The notes beneath the pieces were generated by a model. It made no database searches, had not been told where the DNA came from, and saw only the letters and a program-made list of their open reading frames with translations. The position numbers and the translations under genes were made by a program. Shown piece after piece: positions 36,280-45,741 of a stretch of 64,000 nucleotides of DNA (position 1 is the first letter of the stretch; every line of letters starts with the position of its first letter). Origin of the DNA: Bacteroides sp. (GTDB lineage Bacteria > Bacteroidota > Bacteroidia > Bacteroidales > Bacteroidaceae); NCBI RefSeq assembly GCF_030151085.1, contig NZ_JASLER010000056.1:124001-188000 (forward strand), read 5' to 3'.

Positions 36280-38778
36280 ATGAGAAAGATATTCACGACT
36301 CTGCTGACGTGCTGCCTCACTTTGGTGCAGTTGACCTATGCCGGTACTCCCGATCAGATTCACGAGAACGTGCGCGAAACGCCGTTCCCACAGCAGTACC
36401 ATACTCTATACATCAATCCCTCTCCTCTACTGATACCCCAGGAGATGAAGCAGTCGGACTTCTTGCAGTTCAACTTGTCGCAAGACAAACGATTTGAAAG
36501 CGCCAGCAGTATCTTATCCTCAACTACCCCCTGGTGTATGTTCAATCCGCACCAAGTACTGGCAAACGGTACGTGGTACTGGCGCGTACGCTCGGTCAGT
36601 AAATCGGGTGAGGCAATGCCTTGGAGCGATACATACACGTTCCATGTTACGGAGGATATTCCCCGATTCGTCACCCCTACGGTAGATGTATTCCTGAACA
36701 ATATTCCCCAAGAGCATGCCCGCATCCACTGCTTCCTTCGGGATTCATTGGACAACGCCCGCAAAAACATGCGCCAGCATCCCGACTTCGAAGCAATGAT
36801 TGCCGATTCGCGCGAAGCGTTGGCAATGAACTATCAGATGGATAAAGCGCCCTACCAGCAAGTGGGCTTGATGTATATTCATACCGATTACCTGAATACC
36901 GCCTACACCATGTTCCAACGCGATGTGTATGCCAATAAAATGGTAGAGAACGTCAGATGCCTTTTAGCCGTAGACGTTGACAAGAAGGTGATAAACAATG
37001 ACTTCAAAGCCGGTGAACTGGCTTACCTCTTGGCTTGCACCTACGAAACTTGCTACAATCGTTTCACCGAAAAGGAGCGCAAACAGATTGAAGAGATATT
37101 ACTGATGGTTCTCAATCAGTACACCCCTCATATTATTAATCAGGAAGAAGTGCACATCTTCGACAACCACTTCTGGCAATTCACATTCCGTCACCTCTTG
37201 CAGGCTTCACTGGCGATATACGATAAATATCCACAGGCTAAGGAGTATTTAGCATACAGTTACGAGCTGTGGACGGCACGTGCCCCGGCCTCAGGCTTCA
37301 ACCGTGATGGCAACTGGCACAACGGAACTGCTTACTTCAGCGCCAACGCCGTGTCCTTGTTCTACATACCTACTTTGTTCTCCTACCTCACAGGAACAGA
37401 CTTCATGCAACACCCGTGGTATAAGAATGCAGGAATAGGTGTAGCTTACAGTTGGCAACCGAGCTCGCTCAGCGCAGGCTTCGGAGACGGACATGAACAG
37501 ATGAATCCGAAACCTCTGCGCATACGTAGTGCCTTTGCCGACCTCATGGCACGCACCACCGGCGATGCTTATGCCGCTTGGTACTCGTCCATCAACGACC
37601 GATACAAAGATGAATACGAAACCCGCCTCTACCGATTGGCAAGCGGCAAGAAGCGCCCTACTAACAGCGAACTACCTAAAGATGCACCGAAAGCCGTATG
37701 GTTTAAAGATAGCGGAGAGATGATTGCCAACTCCAACCTGAAAGATGGAAAGCGGAACCTCAGCCTGAGTTTCCATTCCAGTCCCTACGGTTCGGGCAGC
37801 CACACACACTCCAATCAGAATGCCTTCAACCTGCACTATGGCGGAAAAGCCATTTATCGTGCCGTGGGGCATTATATGAACTTCAAGGATGCACACAACC
37901 TGCTGGATTATCGTCACACTCGCGGTCAGAACACTCTGTTGGTAGATGGTATCGGACAACCCTTCACCATCCAAGCCTATGGTTATATCACACGCATGTT
38001 CAACGGTGAACACATCTCCTACGCTTTAGGCGATGCTTCGAATGCTTACTGTGGCGTCAGCGAATACCCCATGTGGATAAATAACTTTAAGAGCGAGAAA
38101 CTCGAACAGTCCGTAGAAAACGGCTTTGGTCCAACACCGCTGAAGAAATACCGCCGTCACATTTTCCTGCTGCATCCCGACAAAGTAGTCATCTACGATG
38201 AACTGGAAGCCGACAAAGCAGTTCGGTGGGACTGGCTGCTGCACAGCCCGGTGAAATTCTCCATTGACGAAAAGACAAATACCCTCGTAACAGAGAATAC
38301 GGAAGAAAATCTCACTTCCGTAGCACAACTCTTCAGCGAACAGGCATGCAGCATTTCGCAAACAGACCGATACCACAGCGAACCCAACGAGCAAATTGCC
38401 GTACGGGGTGAAGACTTCAACCGTCCCTGGTCACTGACTGCCAGTTTCGCTCCCTGCAAGAAGACCCGCATACTGACTGTCATACAGGTAGAAACTGACG
38501 GAAAACAAGCTGTGGAAATAATTCGCACAGGCAACAGTTTTCAATGCGGTGACTGGATAATCGAAGCGGAATTGAACACCAAACGCCCCACCGGTCTATA
38601 CATCCGGAACACTCAGAGCCAAGCGACTTTCAGCTTTGGAAAGAAGAATCCGGAAATGAACGGCAAAGCCTATCAGTGCCAGAAAGCGGATGCTTCCGTG
38701 CTGTACGACCAGATAGACGGTGAATGGAAAACATTAGAAATGAATGACCAGAAGATGCAATTTACAGGCAAAAAGTAA
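36280..38778 (+). CDS. Heparinase II/III-fold lyase (DUF4962-type), tandem copy 2
   Basis: Paralogue of the preceding gene, 39 bp downstream. Signal peptide MRKIFTTLLTCCLTL to YAG. Same blocks: YINPSPLLIPQEMKQSDFLQ, NHFWQFTFRHLLQASLAIYD, GNWHNGTAYFSANAVS, and GSGSHTHSNQNAFNLHY (His508). The catalytic region is unchanged, so both copies are probably active. Differences concentrate in the N-terminal helices (for example NMRQHPDFEAMIADSRE against QVRSHPEFEAMIDEGRN) and in the C-terminal sandwich, which suggests related but not identical specificity. SusC3 follows with no room for a promoter. Confidence 0.82.
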   Translation: MRKIFTTLLTCCLTLVQLTYAGTPDQIHENVRETPFPQQYHTLYINPSPLLIPQEMKQSDFLQFNLSQDKRFESASSILSSTTPWCMFNPHQVLANGTWYWRVRSVSKSGEAMPWSDTYTFHVTEDIPRFVTPTVDVFLNNIPQEHARIHCFLRDSLDNARKNMRQHPDFEAMIADSREALAMNYQMDKAPYQQVGLMYIHTDYLNTAYTMFQRDVYANKMVENVRCLLAVDVDKKVINNDFKAGELAYLLACTYETCYNRFTEKERKQIEEILLMVLNQYTPHIINQEEVHIFDNHFWQFTFRHLLQASLAIYDKYPQAKEYLAYSYELWTARAPASGFNRDGNWHNGTAYFSANAVSLFYIPTLFSYLTGTDFMQHPWYKNAGIGVAYSWQPSSLSAGFGDGHEQMNPKPLRIRSAFADLMARTTGDAYAAWYSSINDRYKDEYETRLYRLASGKKRPTNSELPKDAPKAVWFKDSGEMIANSNLKDGKRNLSLSFHSSPYGSGSHTHSNQNAFNLHYGGKAIYRAVGHYMNFKDAHNLLDYRHTRGQNTLLVDGIGQPFTIQAYGYITRMFNGEHISYALGDASNAYCGVSEYPMWINNFKSEKLEQSVENGFGPTPLKKYRRHIFLLHPDKVVIYDELEADKAVRWDWLLHSPVKFSIDEKTNTLVTENTEENLTSVAQLFSEQACSISQTDRYHSEPNEQIAVRGEDFNRPWSLTASFAPCKKTRILTVIQVETDGKQAVEIIRTGNSFQCGDWIIEAELNTKRPTGLYIRNTQSQATFSFGKKNPEMNGKAYQCQKADASVLYDQIDGEWKTLEMNDQKMQFTGKK

Positions 38779-38847
38779 ATTTCATCAGCAAATGGAATGA
38801 AAACAAAGTTTTATTATTATATTTTTAACCTCTTTAAAAGAATTATT

Positions 38848-41800
38848 ATGACTGGAAAAACATCTCAGAGGAGTCTTTTATCGCTCCTATTGGTTTGTTG
38901 CATGCTATGTCTCAGCAATTTGGGAATAGTAGCACAAAACACTTCCTACAAAGGCAAGGTGATTGACGCAACCATCAAAGAACCTCTAATCGGCGTCTCC
39001 ATCCTGGAAAAAGGAACAGCCAACGGCGTCATAACCGATATTGACGGCAACTTCAATATTCAGACAAGTCCGGAGGCAGTTCTCGTCTTTTCATACATCG
39101 GTTATACCACCGTTGAAAAGAAAGCCGCGGAATGTAATGGAATAACCATTAAACTCGCCGAAGACTCGGAAATGCTGCAAGAAGTGGTAGTAGTGGGTTA
39201 TGGCGTTCAGAAGAAAGTGAATTTGTCCGGTTCTGTATCCGCTATCGACGGTGAGCAGATTGCCGCAAAGCCATCTACCGATGTACTCTCCGCCCTTCAA
39301 GGCGAGATGCCGGGTGTAGCTATTACACGTAGCAGCGGACAACCGGGCTCAAAAGCTGGTTTACAGGTCCGTGGTGCCACATCGGTCAACTCAACCGAAA
39401 CGTTGGTGCTCATTGATGGCGTAGAAGGCGATATGTCACTGCTCAATGCCGATGACATAGCCTCTATCTCTGTATTGAAAGATGCCGCATCATGTGCCAT
39501 CTACGGTGCACGTGCGGCGGCGGGTGTAGTGCTTGTCACCACCAAAAACGGCAACGAAGGTAAACCCAAAGTTTCGTACAACGGCTACGTTTCATTCAAT
39601 CTTCCCGGCAACATGCCCGAACGCATTCCCGCTTGGGAAGAACAAACATTCATCAACGAATCGCGCATACAGTCCAGAGGTAGTGCCGAGTGGAACGCTG
39701 AGAAAACGTCGTGGGTAGGCAATCCCAACTTCAACTACCGCCCACTGAATAACGGTCGCTGGGACTTGTTCGATAGCGTGGACTGGCTGGGGGAAGGTAC
39801 GAAGAACTTCGCGCTACAGCACAATCATTCCGTATCAGCAAGTGGTGGAAGTGACAAGATGAACTACCTTTTCTCCGCCAACTATTTTTACAAGAATGGT
39901 CTGCTGCAATATGGTCCCGATGATTACAACCGCTATAACTTATTGGCCAAAGTAAACGCTTCCATCAATAAACATATAGATTTGAGCATCAACGTGCAGT
40001 ATCAGTCCGATGAACAGGCAGAAAGCGCTTGGGGATCGACAGACATCTTCAATCTGCTATTCACCAATCGCGGACGCCAATCTATCTACCAGCCGGAGCA
40101 GGAAAACTACAAGAGCCCCTACAACGGTGACTTGCAAGACAATCCCATCGACCTCATGCAAAACGGTGGAGAAAAAAGAAGCAAGTATGAATCGTACATG
40201 GGCAAAGCACAACTCACGATCAAAGACCTGGTGAAAAACCTGCGCATCAACTTGAGCGCATCAAGAAGAGGCGGATACTACTCGCGCAACACCAACGAAC
40301 GCACACTAAACTGGTATAACTACCTCGGTGAGGTACGAAGAACTGCCAATGCCGCCAACTCGCTGTATAAAGAAAAGAACTCTTCATACCACGATGTATT
40401 AGAAGCCACTGCCAACTATAGCTTCAGTCTGGATGATGCCCAACACAATTTCAATGTTTTGGCAGGAAGCTCCTACGAGAACTACCGCATGGACAAAATC
40501 AATGCTACGGCAAAAAACATGCTATCCAACGATTTCTTCTCGTTCAACTATTATAATACCTCGGAAGCTACCAACACAGTGTTGGGCGACTACATCGGTA
40601 CATGGGCCATGATGTCATACTTCGGGCGTATCAATTATAACTATAAAGAGAAATACCTGCTCGAAGCCAATGTACGCTACGACGGAAGTTCACGACTCGC
40701 ACCCGACAAACGCTGGCGTGCATTCCCCTCCGTATCGGCAGCATGGCGCGTAAGTGAGGAAGAATGGTTCAAAGACATCAAGTGGCTGAGTAGTCTCAAA
40801 CTACGTGCATCATGGGGTCAGTTGGGTAACGGCGCCGTAGTGGGCTTGTACGACTACCTACCTCTGATATCTCACTCACAAGACAACATCCCCACAACCT
40901 ATCAAGGCGAAAAGTGGTTCTACCAATCCAGCATGGCTTCTAAAGACAAGACATGGGAAATCATCGAAACAACCAACCTCGGTGTGGACTTCGGTTTCTT
41001 GAACAATCGCCTGACCGGTAGCTTTGAATACTACTGGAAATACAACAATGAGATGCTTTCCGACCTGCAACTGCCCTCGCAGATAGGTATTAAAGTGCCC
41101 AAAATGAACGTAGGCAAACTGAAAACTTGGGGATGGGACTTCAACATCAACTGGAAAGACCAGATCAAAGATTTCAGCTACCAGATTGGTTTCAACGTAT
41201 CGGACAGCAAAAACGAACTCATAAAGTACGACGGTGCCAGCGTAGTTAAAGCGGGAGTTGTCGGTCTGCTGGAAGGACACCCCATCAATACCATCTGGGG
41301 CTACAAGACAGACGGTTTCTGGTCGAGCCGAGAAGAGTATATCAAGTATAAAGAAGAACATCCCGGATTTTCGTCATTCAATGACAATATCATTAGTGGC
41401 GGTGACGTGAAATATGTAGCACAAGGCAAGCCGGACCATCAAATTGGCGTAGGAGGCGGTACTCCCGAAAATTCAGGCGACTTGGTGTGCTTGGGCAACA
41501 CTACTCCGCGCTACTTCTATGGAATCAATCTCTCAGCACAATGGAAAGGCTTCGACTTCACAGCCATTTTCCAGGGTGTGGGCAAAAGGGACGTAATGCT
41601 GAGTGGAGACATGTTCCCCATGTACAGAGATGAACAAATGCCGTGGACTATTCACCGCAACCACTGGACGGAAGAAAATCAAAACGCTTACTGGCCACGC
41701 CTGTACCAATACAAAGGGGAAAACTTTAACAGCAAAGCTGCCGACCGCTGGCTGCAAGACGCATCCTACTTACGCTTGAAAAATTTGACATTGGGCTACA

Positions 41801-41976
41801 CCATTCCTGTTTCAAAGAAGTATATGGAAAAGCTGAGAGTTTACGTCACCGGACAAGATTTGTTTGAAATCACCGACATGCTGTCTGTGTTAGACCCTGA
41901 AACCGAAAACAATGTTTCACGATCACTTTATCCCTTCTTCCGCAGTTGGACTGTAGGAGTTAATGTTACATTCTAA
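38848..41976 (+). CDS. SusC-like TonB-dependent outer-membrane transporter (SusC3)
   Basis: Third oligosaccharide channel. ATG 38848 is chosen since it begins a normal signal peptide (MTGKTSQRSLLSLLLVCC to VAQ); an in-frame ATG at 38797 would add 17 residues. Carboxypeptidase-like extension (YKGKVIDATIKEPLIGVSIL), TonB box region EVVVVGYGVQKKVNLSGSVS, plug motif VLKDAASCAIYGARAAAGV, barrel end WTVGVNVTF. It follows the tandem lyases closely, so lyases and transporter are probably one transcript. Confidence 0.95.
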   Translation: MTGKTSQRSLLSLLLVCCMLCLSNLGIVAQNTSYKGKVIDATIKEPLIGVSILEKGTANGVITDIDGNFNIQTSPEAVLVFSYIGYTTVEKKAAECNGITIKLAEDSEMLQEVVVVGYGVQKKVNLSGSVSAIDGEQIAAKPSTDVLSALQGEMPGVAITRSSGQPGSKAGLQVRGATSVNSTETLVLIDGVEGDMSLLNADDIASISVLKDAASCAIYGARAAAGVVLVTTKNGNEGKPKVSYNGYVSFNLPGNMPERIPAWEEQTFINESRIQSRGSAEWNAEKTSWVGNPNFNYRPLNNGRWDLFDSVDWLGEGTKNFALQHNHSVSASGGSDKMNYLFSANYFYKNGLLQYGPDDYNRYNLLAKVNASINKHIDLSINVQYQSDEQAESAWGSTDIFNLLFTNRGRQSIYQPEQENYKSPYNGDLQDNPIDLMQNGGEKRSKYESYMGKAQLTIKDLVKNLRINLSASRRGGYYSRNTNERTLNWYNYLGEVRRTANAANSLYKEKNSSYHDVLEATANYSFSLDDAQHNFNVLAGSSYENYRMDKINATAKNMLSNDFFSFNYYNTSEATNTVLGDYIGTWAMMSYFGRINYNYKEKYLLEANVRYDGSSRLAPDKRWRAFPSVSAAWRVSEEEWFKDIKWLSSLKLRASWGQLGNGAVVGLYDYLPLISHSQDNIPTTYQGEKWFYQSSMASKDKTWEIIETTNLGVDFGFLNNRLTGSFEYYWKYNNEMLSDLQLPSQIGIKVPKMNVGKLKTWGWDFNINWKDQIKDFSYQIGFNVSDSKNELIKYDGASVVKAGVVGLLEGHPINTIWGYKTDGFWSSREEYIKYKEEHPGFSSFNDNIISGGDVKYVAQGKPDHQIGVGGGTPENSGDLVCLGNTTPRYFYGINLSAQWKGFDFTAIFQGVGKRDVMLSGDMFPMYRDEQMPWTIHRNHWTEENQNAYWPRLYQYKGENFNSKAADRWLQDASYLRLKNLTLGYTIPVSKKYMEKLRVYVTGQDLFEITDMLSVLDPETENNVSRSLYPFFRSWTVGVNVTF

Positions 41977-41987
41977 AAAAGATTACC

Positions 41988-43679
41988 ATGATGAAAAAAC
42001 AACTTATATTTTCATTGCTTGTTGGCGCACTTGCGCTAAACAGCTGTTCACTGGATAAATACCCGGAAACTACCTTGACCGATACCGGCTTCTGGAAATC
42101 GGAAACAGACTTGAGAGGCGCTTGCAACCGCCTATACATAGACCTGCCCGGATTCCTATCGGGCAACGGTCACGACATGCGTTCCGATGAAATAGTAGGA
42201 ACGACCCCCAATGATATATCTGCGGGCAGCAGAGGCGTTCCCGAAAGATCGGATGACTGGAGCAAGCCCTACAGCTACATTAACGTATGCAACAACATCA
42301 TCATCAAAGGTGAGAAAGCAGCTGTTTCCGAAAGTATCAAGAATCGCTGGTTGGCCGAAGCCTATTTCTTCCGCGCTTACTACTATTTCGACCTGCTGAA
42401 GAAGTATGGCGGCGTGCCTTTGATTCTGAAAGTATTTGATGATACTACCGACCCGGACATCAAGCGTGGTCAGGATTCACGTGAAATCGTTATCCAACAA
42501 TGCTACAAAGATTTGGATTTTGCCGCAACCTGGTTGCCTGACATCGACGAAGTAGCCGACAATGCCAACTGGGGCCGTGTGTCCCGCTCGGCTGCTTTAG
42601 CTATGACGACTCGTATCGGGCTATACGAAGGCACTTACATCAAGTATCACAGCCTGCCCGAAGGTGACAGCCAAAATCATTTAAAAAAAGCTATCGACGC
42701 AGCAGAAGACATGATTTACAACGAGAAACGGCACGAACTTTATCCCGATTTTCAAAAGCTGTTCTATTTTGAAGGCGAAGGACGCCAAAACAAAGAAAAC
42801 ATTTTAGTGAAGGTTTACGGTCCTAACGGTGCATCCAATGCCATTGTAATGCACAATCAGGCATCGACCAAAGCTATGAACGCATCCATCACACGCCAAA
42901 TGATAGATAACTTCCTATATACAGACGGCTTGCCCAAACAAAAGTCGCCACTCTATCAAGCAGACATCCGTATGAACGATGCCTTTGAAAACCGTGACCC
43001 ACGTTTAGACATGACAGTGTTCAAGTACGGTGAAGTTGCTTATAAAAATGTAGGATTCACTCCATTCGACAACGTCAACTACGGTGGTTCGGGCTATCCC
43101 ATAAAGAAAGGTTTCCTTAATTCCGAATTCGACACCAACGGCAGGGAGACTATCGACCGTATCATTATCCGCTATGCCGAAGTACTGCTATCGTATGCCG
43201 AAGCACTGTACGAGTATAATGGAGACATCAGCGACCAGAAACTGGACGAAACAGTAAATTTGATTCGCCGGCGTTCAGGCTTTACCACCCGGTTGTCCAA
43301 CGCTTTTGTCAAGACCAACAGTCTGAACATGCTCGAAGAAATCCGTCGCGAACGTATGGTAGAGTTCATAGACGAGTACTTGCATTACGACGACATCATC
43401 CGCTGGAAAACAGCCGAAGACGTATTGCCCAAAGCAATTTTGGGCATCCTAGTAAACCCGGACGAAAGTGCCAAGACGGACAAAGAACTGAACCATCGCT
43501 TCACTGACACAAATGGGAACTATAATGATGTCAAGGTGTACGACCAACCTCGAATCTACGTCATTGAAGAGGCTGCAAGCCGTAGTTTCAATCCTGCACG
43601 CGATTATCTTTACCCTATTCCTTCTTATGAAATCGCGACTTCAGGTGGTAACATCAAACAAAATCCGGAATGGAAATAA
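41988..43679 (+). CDS. SusD-like glycan-binding lipoprotein (SusD3)
   Basis: Surface partner of SusC3, 11 bp downstream. Lipobox LNSC, mature CSLDKYPETTLTDTGFW. Family marks: AEAYFFRAYYYFDLLKKYGG near residue 123, RYAEVLLSYAEALYEY, and RRERMVEFIDEYLHYDDIIRW with a YPIPSYE end. Length 563. Confidence 0.95.
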   Translation: MMKKQLIFSLLVGALALNSCSLDKYPETTLTDTGFWKSETDLRGACNRLYIDLPGFLSGNGHDMRSDEIVGTTPNDISAGSRGVPERSDDWSKPYSYINVCNNIIIKGEKAAVSESIKNRWLAEAYFFRAYYYFDLLKKYGGVPLILKVFDDTTDPDIKRGQDSREIVIQQCYKDLDFAATWLPDIDEVADNANWGRVSRSAALAMTTRIGLYEGTYIKYHSLPEGDSQNHLKKAIDAAEDMIYNEKRHELYPDFQKLFYFEGEGRQNKENILVKVYGPNGASNAIVMHNQASTKAMNASITRQMIDNFLYTDGLPKQKSPLYQADIRMNDAFENRDPRLDMTVFKYGEVAYKNVGFTPFDNVNYGGSGYPIKKGFLNSEFDTNGRETIDRIIIRYAEVLLSYAEALYEYNGDISDQKLDETVNLIRRRSGFTTRLSNAFVKTNSLNMLEEIRRERMVEFIDEYLHYDDIIRWKTAEDVLPKAILGILVNPDESAKTDKELNHRFTDTNGNYNDVKVYDQPRIYVIEEAASRSFNPARDYLYPIPSYEIATSGGNIKQNPEWK

Positions 43680-43699
43680 CTAATAAAAGAAAGAACAAT

Positions 43700-44281
43700 A
43701 TGAAAACGATATTCAATAAACTCACACTTATTTGCATCCTTACTATGGGATGTCTGTTTACCGGATGCAGCAACGACCATGACGAATGGGAAGACGGCGA
43801 CCCTGATCTGGCACATGTCTATTATTATTGCTTCGAGCAATGGGGAGGCAACAACGAAGTAGCTTACTCTGTGGCACAAGGCGAAACAATAGCTATCCCC
43901 ACCCAGTTCATGAGTTCATTTACCCGCTCGTACAGTCCTGAAGTATATTATTATACTTCGGCTATTCCTCCCAAAAAAGGTGAGACAGTAACAGATTTAA
44001 TATGCGGCACCGACTATGTAGTAGTAGACAAAGACGGAAAAACCTTACCCCCTGATGCATCCGGCGCCTACAAAATGACGTGGCCCAATGCCAAGAAGGG
44101 TGTACAGGACATCTACATCAAGACGCTCAACGGCAAGAAAGGTTCTTTCCGTGTGCTCACGTTCGATCCGACCAAAAAGATAGATGTGACCGATGTAAAT
44201 ACTACCTCTATCATCAAGACCGATGAATACGAAGTGCGTGCCATTTCGGAAAACTACTATGTGACTGTTGTTATCAAGTAA
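43700..44281 (+). CDS. Small surface lipoprotein, likely glycan-binding
   Basis: A 193-residue lipoprotein placed after SusD3, the usual position of a surface glycan-binding protein. ATG 43700 gives MKTIFNKLTLICIL with lipobox FTGC; the frame opens earlier inside SusD3. The mature part begins CSNDHDEWEDGDPD, then a predicted beta-rich domain with TSAIPPKKGETVTDLICGTD and many Tyr. No enzyme motif. It is shorter than most such proteins and could be a single-domain binder. Confidence 0.65.
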   Translation: MKTIFNKLTLICILTMGCLFTGCSNDHDEWEDGDPDLAHVYYYCFEQWGGNNEVAYSVAQGETIAIPTQFMSSFTRSYSPEVYYYTSAIPPKKGETVTDLICGTDYVVVDKDGKTLPPDASGAYKMTWPNAKKGVQDIYIKTLNGKKGSFRVLTFDPTKKIDVTDVNTTSIIKTDEYEVRAISENYYVTVVIK

Positions 44282-44292
44282 CTAATTTAAGT

Positions 44293-44362
44293 TTCGGAAA
44301 TAGTTTATTAGGCTGAAAGCCTTTGATTATATAGCTTGTAAGCCTCTCAGACTACTTCCGAA
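44293..44362 (+). other. Branched inverted repeat between the lipoprotein and GH88
   Basis: An outer stem (44293-44304 with 44351-44362, 11 of 12 pairs) encloses AGGCT gaa AGCCT (44310-44322) and a second copy of AGCCT (44341-44345) that could compete for the same partner. No T-run follows. It may be an mRNA-processing or stability element that sets GH88 and kinase levels apart from SusC/SusD. Confidence 0.5.
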
Positions 44363-44400
44363 TCTTGAATATAAACTTTAATAATCAACTTATGATGAAT

Positions 44401-45657
44401 ATGAAAAAGAATACTATTCTCGTTGCTGCCCTCGCTTTAAGTCTGGCAGCTTGCAACAACACTCCCAAACAAGACGGATGGGTGGAGCATGCGCTCGACG
44501 TGGCTTCCTGCCAACTGAAATCAACAGCCGAGGAGCTGACCGGCACCAATCAGATACCCCGTTCCATGTATGCGGGTTATGACTTGAACTTCCTGGACAG
44601 CCAGTTGCAGCGTGAAGACAAGTCGTACATTGATTCTTTGCACCCTAACCCCTCCGCCCAAAAATTAAAGCAGAAATACCTTTGCGGCATAGAGGACTGG
44701 ACCAGTGGATTCTTTCCCGGCAGCCTGTGGTACACGTATGAAATGACCGGCGATGAAGAACTGAAAGCCCGTGCCACGCAGTACACCAATCTATTGAATC
44801 CGGTACGCCGCCTCAAGAATACCCACGATGTAGGTTTCATGATAAATTGCAGTTACGGAAATGCGCTTCGCCTTTCCCCCAACGATACAATCAAAGCCGT
44901 TATACTGGAGACAGCCGACAACCTATGTTCACGCTTCAACCCCGAAATCGGATGTATCCGTTCATGGGATTTCGGAGAATGGAACTTCCCGGTTATCATC
45001 GACAATATGATGAACCTCGATTTGCTGTTCAACGCTTCAAAGTTGTCGGGCGACTCCAAATATTATGACGTAGCAGTGAAACATGCACAAACCACAATGA
45101 AGAATCACTTTCGTCCCGACTATACTTCCTATCATCTGGTAAGCTACAACAATGACGGAACAGTAGAAAAGAGACAGACGCATCAAGGCAAAAACGATGA
45201 ATCGGCCTGGTCACGCGGACAAGCGTGGGGAGTGTACGGTTACACCTCCTGCTATCGTGAAACAAAGGACACTACTTTCCTGCAAGAAGCGGTGAACATA
45301 GCCGACATGATTATGAAACGTGTCAATAACGGCGATTGCATCCCCTACTGGGATTATGACGCTCCGGCAGGAGAGGCAACTCCCCGGGATGCTTCGGCGG
45401 CTGCCATCACAGCCTCAGCCATGTTAGAGCTCAGTACTTTAGCTCCAAACGGAAAGAAGTATTTCGACTATGCCGAAACAATTCTGAAGAATCTTTCAAG
45501 TGACAGCTATCTGGCAGTGAAAGGCGGCAACCAGGGATTTGTGCTAATGCATTCCACCGGCTCACTTCCCCACGGTTCAGAAATAGACGTACCGCTGAAC
45601 TATGCGGACTACTATTATCTGGAAGCTTTACAGAGATATAAAAACTTAACAAAATAG
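44401..45657 (+). CDS. GH88 unsaturated uronyl hydrolase, lipoprotein (third copy)
   Basis: Removes unsaturated uronate from lyase products. ATG 44401 gives a clean lipoprotein signal (MKKNTILVAALALSLAAC); ATGs at 44365, 44392 and 44395 are in frame. Motifs: WTSGFFPGSLWYTYEMTG, HDVGFMINCSYGNALRL (Asp143), FPVIIDNMMNLDLLFNA (Asp201), spacing 58. It is close to the GH88 at 25702 over its full length and more distant from the one at 4143. It links module D lyases to the downstream sugar kinase. Confidence 0.92.
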   Translation: MKKNTILVAALALSLAACNNTPKQDGWVEHALDVASCQLKSTAEELTGTNQIPRSMYAGYDLNFLDSQLQREDKSYIDSLHPNPSAQKLKQKYLCGIEDWTSGFFPGSLWYTYEMTGDEELKARATQYTNLLNPVRRLKNTHDVGFMINCSYGNALRLSPNDTIKAVILETADNLCSRFNPEIGCIRSWDFGEWNFPVIIDNMMNLDLLFNASKLSGDSKYYDVAVKHAQTTMKNHFRPDYTSYHLVSYNNDGTVEKRQTHQGKNDESAWSRGQAWGVYGYTSCYRETKDTTFLQEAVNIADMIMKRVNNGDCIPYWDYDAPAGEATPRDASAAAITASAMLELSTLAPNGKKYFDYAETILKNLSSDSYLAVKGGNQGFVLMHSTGSLPHGSEIDVPLNYADYYYLEALQRYKNLTK

Positions 45658-45678
45658 GTTATAGATTGATTTCAAGGG

Positions 45679-45721
45679 TTAAATCCGTTACTGACGTGTA
45701 AAGCGGTGGTAGCGGATTTAA
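45679..45721 (+). other. Stem-loop before the ROK kinase
   Basis: TTAAATCCG (45679-45687) pairs with CGGATTTAA (45713-45721), ending 21 bp before the kinase ATG. No T-run. Probably an intercistronic RNA stem; it also argues against the far-upstream kinase start at 45706, which lies inside it. Confidence 0.5.
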
Positions 45722-45741
45722 GTTTAATAAAAATGTACTTT

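Noticed and set aside
38797..38847. Upstream start for SusC3
   Set aside because: It adds 17 residues before an ordinary signal peptide. Kept only as an alternative.
10505..41976. ECF-sigma/anti-sigma control of the SusC genes
   Set aside because: None of the three SusC proteins has an STN domain, and no sigma or anti-sigma gene is present; control by HTCS is more likely.
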